Both the position numbers and the translations under genes were made by a program. The notes under the pieces were generated by a model. The model did no database searches, had not been told where the DNA came from, and worked only from the letters and a program-made list of their open reading frames with translations. Positions 1-5,157 of a DNA stretch of 5,157 nt are shown here, in pieces (the first letter of the stretch is position 1; every line of letters starts with the position of its first letter). Source of the DNA: Candidatus Luteimonas excrementigallinarum (GTDB lineage: Bacteria; Pseudomonadota; Gammaproteobacteria; Xanthomonadales; Xanthomonadaceae); contig DXCY01000220.1 of the NCBI GenBank assembly GCA_019115725.1, positions 1 through 5,157 on the forward strand, read 5' to 3'.

Positions 1-1347
1 GATGTGATCCATCAGGATCAGCGGCTGATCAGGCTCGATCCGCGCCTGCTCCGGCGTCGCATCGGCGAAGAACTCCGGGTGCCGCACCACGTACTGGTCC
101 AGCGGCTGGCTGCTCGCCACCAGCACGCCGATGGAAGGCTGCTGGCGCCGCCCGGCGCGGCCGAAGCGCTGCCAGGTCTGGGCGATCGAGCCCGGGTAGC
201 CGTTGAGCACCACCACATCCAGGCTGCCGATATCCACACCCAGCTCCAGCGCCGAGGTGCTGACGATCCCGTCCACCCGGCCCGAGCGCATCTCCCGCTC
301 CACCTCGCGCCGCTCGGTGGGCAGGTAACCACCGCGGTAGGCGCGGATCCGCCGCGGCTTGCGTGGGTCGCTGTCGAACACCTCCTTCAGGTACTTGGTC
401 AGCACCTCCACCATCAGTCGGGTCTGGCAGAACACCAGGGTCTTGAGCCCGGAGCGGATCGCCAGCCGCGCAATCCGGTTGGACTGCGACCGCGCCGAGG
501 CGCGCAGACCGAGATCGGGATTCACCACCGGCGGGTTCCACAGCAGGATGTGCTTGGCACCGCTGGGCGCGCCGCTGTCGCTGATTGCTTCCAGCTCATC
601 CTCGATCAGCGCGCGGCCGTGCTCGGCGGCGTTGCCGATGGTGGCCGAGCACAGGATGAACTGCGGGCGCACACCGTAGAACGCGCATACCCGCTTGAGC
701 CGGCGGATCACATTGGCCACGTGGGCGCCAAACACGCCACGGTAGGTGTGGATCTCGTCAATCACCACATAGCGCAGGTTTTCGAAGAACTGCGCCCACT
801 TGGTGTGGTGCGGCAGGATCGCCTGATGCAGCATGTCCGGATTGCTGACCACGATGTCGCCGTTGATGCGGATCGCCTGGCGCGCATCGCCCGGGGTGTC
901 GCCGTCGAAGGTGGCCGCGCGAAGCCCGAGGCTGCCGGCGGCGTTGAGCTCAAGCAGTTCGGCCACCTGGTCCTGGGCCAGCGCCTTGGTCGGGAACAGG
1001 TACAGCGCCTTGGCGCCCTGCTCCATCGCCGCGGCCACCACCGGCAGCGTGTAGCACAGCGACTTGCCCGAGGCCGTGGGCGTGGCGACGACGAGGTGGC
1101 GGCCGTCCCTGGCCGCCTTCCAGGCCTCGGCCTGATGCGAATAGAGCGACTTGATACCGCGGGCGCGCAGGGCTTCGGCAAGCGCGGACGGGAGATCCGG
1201 TGGCAGCGGGCGGATATCGGCCGGGTGCGCGGGGATGGTGAAGTGGCCGGTGATGCGGTCGCCGTAGCGGTCGGCAAGCCTGCTGGCCAGCTGCGTCCCG
1301 GAAGGCACGGGCGCTGGCAGGGGACGTTCGTGGACGATGGCGTTCAT
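1..1347 (-). CDS. DEAD/DEAH-box helicase, MrfA/YprA family (DUF1998 type), C-terminal part missing
   Basis: Superfamily 2 ATP-dependent helicase; 449 residues are visible and the frame runs off the window at base 1. Both RecA-like domains are present. Domain 1 has ATPTASGKS (residues 88-96, Walker A Lys95), PTKAL (119-123), VSNPDML (167-173), the DEIH box (197-200) and SAT (234-236). Domain 2 has TLVFCQTR (303-310), STSALELGVDIG (363-374) and QRFGRAGRR (393-401, arginine finger). The stretch DQYVVRHPEFF after motif VI (417-427) closely resembles Bacillus YprA/MrfA, a mitomycin repair factor. That family has a C-terminal zinc-binding DUF1998 region, which here would lie beyond the edge; full proteins are roughly 750-850 residues. 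The ATG at 1347 is chosen because it is the only good start before the conserved region. No Shine-Dalgarno is visible upstream, and a REP-like hairpin ends 23 bases before the start. It probably follows the glycosylase gene on one transcript. An Lhr-type helicase is less likely. Family assignment is firm; the repair role is inferred from Bacillus. Confidence 0.88.
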   Translation of the reverse strand, partial: MNAIVHERPLPAPVPSGTQLASRLADRYGDRITGHFTIPAHPADIRPLPPDLPSALAEALRARGIKSLYSHQAEAWKAARDGRHLVVATPTASGKSLCYTLPVVAAAMEQGAKALYLFPTKALAQDQVAELLELNAAGSLGLRAATFDGDTPGDARQAIRINGDIVVSNPDMLHQAILPHHTKWAQFFENLRYVVIDEIHTYRGVFGAHVANVIRRLKRVCAFYGVRPQFILCSATIGNAAEHGRALIEDELEAISDSGAPSGAKHILLWNPPVVNPDLGLRASARSQSNRIARLAIRSGLKTLVFCQTRLMVEVLTKYLKEVFDSDPRKPRRIRAYRGGYLPTERREVEREMRSGRVDGIVSTSALELGVDIGSLDVVVLNGYPGSIAQTWQRFGRAGRRQQPSIGVLVASSQPLDQYVVRHPEFFADATPEQARIEPDQPLILMDHI

Positions 1348-1370
1348 GGCGAAGACGGCGGCGGAGGACC

Positions 1371-1428
1371 GCCGAGTCTCGCCAAGCGCCGGCTCACAAG
1401 GTGAGACTCGGCCCGCGCGCGCTCCTAC
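1371..1428 (-). repeat. REP-like extragenic palindromic element with GTAG head
   Basis: Read on the minus strand, the element begins with GTAGGAGCGCGCGCG (from 1428) and runs into a strong inverted repeat. On the plus strand the arms are GCCGAGTCTCGCC (1371-1383) and GGTGAGACTCGGC (1400-1412), with 12 Watson-Crick pairs plus one G-T pair around a 16-base loop. The GTAG tetranucleotide next to an imperfect palindrome is the hallmark of the REP families of Xanthomonadaceae, which are spread by RAYT (TnpA-REP) transposases. There is no T-run after the stem, so it is not a classical intrinsic terminator. It may still slow 3' exonucleases or affect read-through from the glycosylase gene to the helicase gene. 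Only one copy is in the window, so repetitiveness is inferred, not seen. The hairpin itself is certain; the REP label is likely. Confidence 0.6.
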
Positions 1429-2042
1429 GAAGGGCTGCGGCGGCGCACGGAGACGTGTTCGTGATCAGGCACGTGCCAGCGCCAGGGGAAATCCACCGCC
1501 CGGCTGATGCCGATCCTTGGCCCCACTACCGGTTCGGCCGGCGGTGCGAGGCCGTCGCTGACAATCACCACGCCGCGGTCGGCGCTCACCAGGTCGGCGC
1601 CATCCAGTTCGCGGGTGATCCCCATGGCCTGCGACAGCTTGCCCGGGCCGCTGCCGATGTCGCGGTCACGCCGCGCTTTCGGCCGCAGCTGGCGCATCTG
1701 TTCGATCCCCTGCACCGGCTCGATCGCCCGCAGCAATACCCCCACGCCCTCACCCACTTCACCGCACACCGCGTTCGAACCCCAGTGCATGCCGTAGGTG
1801 AAATACACATACAGATGCCCGGGTTCGCCGAACATCGTGGCATTGCGGGCCGTTTTGCCGCGATAGGAATGCGCGGCCGGATCGTCGCTGCCGCCGTAGG
1901 CCTCGGTCTCCACGATGCGTCCAGCGCGGCCATCGGCCCGCACCAGGATCTTGTTCAGCAGCTCAGGCGCCACCGCCACCGGGTGGCGCCGGTAGAACGC
2001 GCGCGGCAGCGGCTGCCAACCATCGGGAAGCGGGCAGCTCAC
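1425..2042 (-). CDS. mpg: 3-methyladenine DNA glycosylase, AAG/MPG family
   Basis: Monofunctional glycosylase that flips out and cleaves alkylated or deaminated purines (3-methyladenine, 7-methylguanine, hypoxanthine), leaving an abasic site for base excision repair in the cytoplasm. The protein has 205 residues, normal for bacterial members. The active-site segment VETEAY (44-49) carries the general-base Glu47, equivalent to human AAG Glu125, with Tyr49 matching Tyr127 and His58 matching His136. LYVYFTYGMHWGSN (77-90) supplies Tyr80, Tyr83 and Asn90, matching human Tyr159 (which stacks on or intercalates near the flipped base), Tyr162 and Asn169. GSGPGKLSQAMGI is the conserved later motif of the family. 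No key residue is missing. The start is GTG at 2042; no in-frame ATG precedes the conserved core, and GGGAG lies four bases upstream. It starts 46 bases after the lipoprotein stop and probably shares its transcript. The TAG stop (1427 to 1425) lies inside the GTAG head of the REP-like element. Confidence 0.95.
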   Translation of the reverse strand: MSCPLPDGWQPLPRAFYRRHPVAVAPELLNKILVRADGRAGRIVETEAYGGSDDPAAHSYRGKTARNATMFGEPGHLYVYFTYGMHWGSNAVCGEVGEGVGVLLRAIEPVQGIEQMRQLRPKARRDRDIGSGPGKLSQAMGITRELDGADLVSADRGVVIVSDGLAPPAEPVVGPRIGISRAVDFPWRWHVPDHEHVSVRRRSPS

Positions 2043-2088
2043 TCCGCTCCCGCCCCGCTCCGCTGACCGCCCTGCCCCGCCCTGCGCA

Positions 2089-2481
2089 TCAGTTTCCGGA
2101 CAGCAGCGCGACGCAGTCGATGGTGCCGTTGGGATATTCGAGCATCACGGTTTCGGTCTCCCGTACCGCCTGGCTCAGCACCCGGCAGTCGCTGAAGCCG
2201 GCCATGGATCCTTCCGCATCGCCGTCCATGCTCACGTGCACCACGGTGCCGTCCAGCCTCGTCTTCGCATTGCGGCTGGCGTAGGTTTTTTCGATCGCCA
2301 CCAGCATCTGGTCCTGGATCGCCCCGGCCACCGTCCCGCGGTCTGGCGTGGTGCCGGAAGCGGCCGTTGGCGCGGCGGCGGCATCGGTCCCGCTTCCTGC
2401 CTCCGTGGCGCCTCCACCGCAGGCGCCCAGCGCCAGCATCAACCCCATTGCCACCACACCCGCTCCGAACTTCCCAGCCAT
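2089..2481 (-). CDS. small putative lipoprotein of unknown function
   Basis: I do not recognise the family. The 130-residue product starts MAGKFG and has a short type II signal peptide: a lysine, a hydrophobic run (about residues 5-19) and the lipobox LGAC ending at Cys21. This predicts lipidation and membrane anchoring after SPase II cleavage. Residues 22-50 form a low-complexity Gly/Ala/Thr/Ser linker. A folded part of about 80 residues follows, with a predicted helix (around 50-68), a beta-like stretch TRLDGTVVHVSM (74-85) and two cysteines, Cys99 and Cys123, that could form a disulfide in the periplasm. The aspartate-free +2 position (Gly22) gives no inner-membrane retention signal under the E. 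coli rule, so outer membrane is the default guess. ATG 2481 is chosen over ATG 2556 because AGGGAGG lies five bases upstream and the signal peptide then sits at the N terminus. It leads the leftward gene group, divergent from mutS. Confidence 0.75.
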   Translation of the reverse strand: MAGKFGAGVVAMGLMLALGACGGGATEAGSGTDAAAAPTAASGTTPDRGTVAGAIQDQMLVAIEKTYASRNAKTRLDGTVVHVSMDGDAEGSMAGFSDCRVLSQAVRETETVMLEYPNGTIDCVALLSGN

Positions 2482-2486
2482 GCCAG

Positions 2487-2493
2487 CCTCCCT
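2487..2493 (-). promoter_or_regulatory. Shine-Dalgarno site of the lipoprotein gene
   Basis: The minus strand reads AGGGAGG, then five bases, then ATG at 2481. It is the strongest ribosome binding site in the window and decides the start in favour of 2481 over the upstream in-frame ATG at 2556. Confidence 0.7.
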
Positions 2494-2523
2494 GATCCCC
2501 TGGACCCATTCCGGGTTGATCAG
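2492..2523. promoter_or_regulatory. nested inverted repeat in the lipoprotein leader
   Basis: Outer arms CTGATC (2492-2497) and GATCAG (2518-2523) enclose inner arms ACCC (2504-2507) and GGGT (2513-2516). The spacing between outer and inner arms is unequal (six versus one base), so it would be an imperfect hairpin in RNA or a loose operator in DNA. It lies between the proposed -10 box and the ribosome binding site of the lipoprotein gene and touches the latter. Function is unproven and chance is possible in this composition. Confidence 0.25.
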
Positions 2524-2528
2524 CCCCG

Positions 2529-2534
2529 AGTATA
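2529..2534 (-). promoter_or_regulatory. candidate sigma-70 -10 box for the leftward genes
   Basis: The minus strand reads TATACT, five of six matches to TATAAT, in an otherwise G/C-rich stretch. It is about 48 bases upstream of the lipoprotein ATG, leaving room for a short leader. No good -35 box is found: at 16 bases spacing the hexamer is ATGGTA (three matches), and other spacings are worse. The call rests on the -10 box and its position in the divergent region. Confidence 0.35.
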
Positions 2535-2537
2535 GGC

Positions 2538-2568
2538 ACAGGCCGCCAGTTACCATAAAGGGCCCTGT
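2538..2568. promoter_or_regulatory. inverted repeat and A/T-richer patch upstream of mutS
   Basis: ACAGGCC (2538-2544) is mirrored by GGCCCTGT (2561-2568) with one bulged base. An exact 8-base palindrome, AGGGCCCT, sits at 2559-2566. Between them is TACCATAAAG (2551-2560), where CATAAA (2554-2559) matches a -10 box at four of six positions but has no convincing -35 box. The mutS promoter most likely lies here, but I cannot place it firmly. The dyad could be an operator shared by both directions. Confidence 0.25.
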
Positions 2569-2595
2569 CCACCCCTTCGCCAGGTACCCGATCCG

Positions 2596-5157
2596 ATGTC
2601 AAAACCCGCCGCCGCCGCGGTGAAAGCAGCCGAACACACCCCGCTCATGAAGCAGTTTTTCAGCATCAAGGCCGACCACCAGGACGTGCTGCTGTTCTTC
2701 CGCATGGGCGATTTCTACGAACTGTTCTACGACGACGCCCGCAAGGCGGCGCGGCTGCTGGATATCACCCTCACCCAGCGCGGCAATTCCGGCGGCCAGC
2801 CGATCCCGATGGCCGGCGTGCCGCACCATTCGGCCGAGGGCTACCTGGCGCGGCTGGTGGCACTGGGCGAGTCGGTGGCGATCTGCGAACAGATCGGCGA
2901 TCCGGCCGCCAGCAAGGGGCTGGTGGAACGCCAGGTGGTGCGGATCGTCACCCCGGGCACGGTGACCGACGAGGCCCTGCTCAACGAGCGCCGCGACACC
3001 CTGCTGCTGGCCGTGACCCGTGGGCGCAGCACCGCCAGGGGCACCGGCTACGGCCTGGCCTGGGCGGACCTGGCGGGTGGGCGCTTCCTGGCCAACGAGG
3101 TGGCGAACGAAGACCAGCTGGAGGCCGAGATTGCGCGTCTGGATCCGGCCGAGGTGCTGGTGCCTGACGAAGACGGCTGGCCGGAATTCCTCGGCGAGCG
3201 CAGCGGCCTGCGCGCCCGCCCACCGTGGCTGTTCGATGCCGACAGCGGCCGCCGCCAGCTGCTGAAATTCTTCAACCTCCATGACCTGACCGGCTTCGGC
3301 CTGGAAGACCGGCCGCTGGCCACCGCCGCCGCCGGCGCCCTGCTGGGCTATGTGGAGGAAACCCAGAAGCAGCAGCTGCCGCACCTGACCTCGATCGCGG
3401 TGGAAACCGGCGACGGCGCAATTGCCATGAACGCCGCCACCCGGCGCCACCTGGAGCTGGACACGCGCGTTGACGGCGACACGCGCAACACCCTGCTGGG
3501 CGTGCTGGATACCACGGTGACCCCCATGGGCGGGCGCCTGCTGCGCCGCTGGCTGCATCGTCCGCTGCGCGAGCACCGCACGCTGGAGCAGCGCCACCAC
3601 GCGGTGCAGATCCTGATCGACAGCGGCGCAGAGGCGGACCTGCGCGAAGGCTTCCGCTCGCTGGGCGACCTGGAGCGGATCCTGTCGCGGATCGCCCTGC
3701 GCTCGGCGCGCCCGCGGGATCTTTCCACCCTGCGCGACGGCCTGGCGATGCTGCCGGACCTGCGCCAGACCCTGGGTGCGCTGGATTCGCCGCGTCTGCA
3801 GGCGCTGGCCGACGGCCTCGGCGAACACGCAGCCGAAGCCCACCTGCTGGCCACCGCACTGGTGGAACAGCCCCCGGTACTGGCCCGCGATGGCGGCGTG
3901 TTCGCCCAGGGCCACGATGCCGAGCTGGACGAACTGCGCGCGCTCTCGGCCAACGCCGACCAGTTCCTGGTGGACCTGGAGGCGCGCGAGCGCGAGGCCA
4001 GCGGCATCCCCAACCTCAAGCTCGGCTACAACCGGGTGCACGGCTACTACATCGAGATCAGCAAGGCCCAGGTGGCGAAGGCGCCCACCCACTACACCCG
4101 CCGCCAGACCCTGACCAACGCCGAGCGCTACATCACCGAGGAGCTCAAGGCATTCGAGGACAAGGTGCTGAGCGCACGCGAACGGGCCCAGGCCCGCGAA
4201 CGCCTGCTCTACGAGCAGCTGCTGGATGCGCTCAACCAGCGGCTGGAACCGCTCAAGCGCTGCGCCGCCGCACTGAGCGAGCTGGATGTACTGGCCGCCT
4301 TCTCCGAACGCGCCCAGGCGCTGGACTGGTCCCGTCCGGCGCTGACCGACGAACCGGGCATCCTGATCGAGCGCGGCCGCCACCCGGTGGTGGAGGCGGT
4401 ACGGGAAGAGCCCTTCGAGCCCAACGACCTGGCCCTGCACCCCGAGCGGCGGATGCTGGTGATCACCGGTCCCAACATGGGCGGCAAGAGCACCTACATG
4501 CGCCAGAACGCGCTGATCGTGCTGCTGGCCCATATCGGCAGCTTCGTGCCCGCCACGGCTGCGCGGATCGGCCCGGTCGACCGCATCCTGACCCGCATCG
4601 GCGCCGGCGACGATCTGGCCAAGGGCCAGTCCACCTTCATGGTCGAAATGGCCGAGACCAGCTACATCCTCCACCACGCCACCGAGCACTCGCTGGTGCT
4701 GATGGACGAGATCGGCCGCGGCACTTCGACCTACGACGGCCTGGCGCTGGCCGAAGCCTGCGCCAGGCAGCTGGCGGCGGTGAACCGCAGCATGACCCTG
4801 TTCGCGACCCACTACTTCGAGCTGACTGCGCTGGCCGCGCCGGGCCGCGGGATCGCCAACGTGCACCTGGATGCCGTCGAGCACGGTGAGTCGCTCGTGT
4901 TCATGCACGCGGTCAAGGACGGGCCGGCCAACCGCAGTTTCGGCCTGCAGGTGGCGGCGCTGGCCGGATTGCCGAAGACGGTGGTGGCCGACGCCCGCGC
5001 GCGGCTGTCGGAACTGGAAGCGCGTGGCGACGGCAGCCAGGCCGAAGCCATGCGCCCGCAGGCGCTGGAATCCCCGCGCCAGATCGGCCTGTTCGCACCC
5101 TCCTCCGCGGTCCAGGATGCGCTGGCGGCGCTGGATCCGGATGAGCTCACGCCCAAG
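2596..5157 (+). CDS. mutS: DNA mismatch repair protein MutS, short C-terminal tail missing
   Basis: MutS binds base mismatches and small loops and, with ATP, recruits MutL to start strand-directed repair. The frame is open without interruption for 854 codons to the window edge; E. coli MutS has 853, and the visible end (DPDELTPK) suggests that only about ten to twenty residues are missing. GDFYELF (38-44) carries the mismatch-wedging Phe40-x-Glu42. The connector and core follow. The clamp region includes [13 protein letters not shown] (477-489). The ATPase domain has Walker [10 protein letters not shown] (625-633, Lys631), signature loop [17 protein letters not shown] (669-685), Walker B Asp704-Glu705 in [12 protein letters not shown] and His739 in FATHYFE. 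QIGLF (829-833) fits a beta-clamp-binding motif. ATG 2596 is chosen because the following residues align with the E. coli N terminus (HTPLMKQ); its ribosome site is weak (AGG about ten bases upstream). It is divergent from the lipoprotein gene. Confidence 0.98.
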   Translation, partial: MSKPAAAAVKAAEHTPLMKQFFSIKADHQDVLLFFRMGDFYELFYDDARKAARLLDITLTQRGNSGGQPIPMAGVPHHSAEGYLARLVALGESVAICEQIGDPAASKGLVERQVVRIVTPGTVTDEALLNERRDTLLLAVTRGRSTARGTGYGLAWADLAGGRFLANEVANEDQLEAEIARLDPAEVLVPDEDGWPEFLGERSGLRARPPWLFDADSGRRQLLKFFNLHDLTGFGLEDRPLATAAAGALLGYVEETQKQQLPHLTSIAVETGDGAIAMNAATRRHLELDTRVDGDTRNTLLGVLDTTVTPMGGRLLRRWLHRPLREHRTLEQRHHAVQILIDSGAEADLREGFRSLGDLERILSRIALRSARPRDLSTLRDGLAMLPDLRQTLGALDSPRLQALADGLGEHAAEAHLLATALVEQPPVLARDGGVFAQGHDAELDELRALSANADQFLVDLEAREREASGIPNLKLGYNRVHGYYIEISKAQVAKAPTHYTRRQTLTNAERYITEELKAFEDKVLSARERAQARERLLYEQLLDALNQRLEPLKRCAAALSELDVLAAFSERAQALDWSRPALTDEPGILIERGRHPVVEAVREEPFEPNDLALHPERRMLVITGPNMGGKSTYMRQNALIVLLAHIGSFVPATAARIGPVDRILTRIGAGDDLAKGQSTFMVEMAETSYILHHATEHSLVLMDEIGRGTSTYDGLALAEACARQLAAVNRSMTLFATHYFELTALAAPGRGIANVHLDAVEHGESLVFMHAVKDGPANRSFGLQVAALAGLPKTVVADARARLSELEARGDGSQAEAMRPQALESPRQIGLFAPSSAVQDALAALDPDELTPK
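5080..5094 (+). other. predicted beta-clamp-binding motif in MutS (QIGLF)
   Basis: Codons 829-833 of mutS encode QIGLF, followed by APSS. This fits the QLxLF-type clamp-binding consensus and sits between the ATPase/helix-turn-helix region and the C-terminal oligomerisation segment, where E. coli MutS carries its weaker QMSLL motif. It would tether MutS to the replication sliding clamp. The motif is visible directly; binding is inferred. Confidence 0.55.

Noticed and set aside
4..1404. A 466-codon open frame on the plus strand opposite the helicase.
   Set aside because: The minus strand encodes all SF2 helicase motifs in the right order. The plus-strand product is arginine-, histidine- and alanine-rich with no known domain, as expected of a shadow frame.
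1371..1412. The hairpin after mpg read as an intrinsic terminator.
   Set aside because: No run of T follows the stem in the direction of transcription; the next bases are G/C-rich. A REP-type palindrome explains it better.
1401..2066. A 221-codon open frame on the plus strand opposite the glycosylase.
   Set aside because: Minus-strand translation matches AAG/MPG across its whole length, including active-site residues. The opposite frame has no recognisable features.
2482..2556. A 25-residue N-terminal extension of the lipoprotein starting at ATG 2556.
   Set aside because: It lacks a ribosome binding site, would bury the signal peptide inside the protein and would place the proposed -10 box within the coding region.
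2583..2588. GGTACC palindrome just before mutS.
   Set aside because: A lone 6-base palindrome is expected by chance and has no extended symmetry or link to a start site.
2039..2602. A 187-codon minus-strand frame overlapping the lipoprotein region.
   Set aside because: Its product is a Gly/Arg-rich string without a signal peptide or domain. The alternative frame gives a clear lipobox, a strong ribosome site and a sensible composition.
2599..4908. A 769-codon open frame on the minus strand opposite mutS.
   Set aside because: It is a shadow of mutS. In G/C-rich genes the antisense frame aligned with G/C-rich third positions rarely meets stops. The translation is a His/Gln/Ala/Val-rich low-complexity sequence with no recognisable domain, while the plus strand encodes a complete set of MutS motifs.
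1..5157. Tandem repeats of CRISPR type, insertion sequence ends, tRNA or rRNA genes.
   Set aside because: No regularly spaced repeats, no transposase motifs and no tRNA or rRNA signature were seen on either strand; nearly all bases are accounted for by the four genes.

Overview
The window looks like an ordinary chromosomal segment from a very G/C-rich gammaproteobacterium, most likely a Xanthomonadaceae relative (Lysobacter, Luteimonas, Stenotrophomonas or Pseudoxanthomonas type). The basis is strong G/C bias at third codon positions, a MutS that lines up with E. coli MutS motif by motif, and one extragenic REP-like element with the GTAG head typical of that family. The genus is inferred from sequence style only.

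Layout: three genes run leftward and one runs rightward from a shared 114-base divergent intergenic region (2482-2595). Leftward, in order of transcription, are a small unrecognised lipoprotein (2481 to 2089), an AAG/MPG-type 3-methyladenine DNA glycosylase (2042 to 1425) and the N-terminal 449 residues of an MrfA/YprA-type superfamily 2 helicase (1347 to 1, cut by the window edge). Rightward is mutS (from 2596), open to the window end and lacking only a short C-terminal tail. The leftward gaps are 46 and 77 bases, short enough for one transcription unit. The 77-base gap holds a REP-like hairpin whose GTAG head supplies the stop codon of the glycosylase gene.

How the genes fit together: the three recognisable proteins belong to different DNA repair routes. 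MutS recognises replication mismatches, the glycosylase starts base excision of alkylated or deaminated purines, and MrfA-family helicases act in UvrA-independent excision of mitomycin-type damage in Bacillus. The window is therefore a small DNA-maintenance cluster with an envelope lipoprotein of unknown role at the head of its leftward arm. I found no mobile element, CRISPR array, tRNA or rRNA, and no clear sign of a new system. The most useful leads are the REP/stop-codon overlap, the lipoprotein, and the repair-gene clustering. Long open frames opposite mutS and opposite the helicase are G/C-driven shadows.
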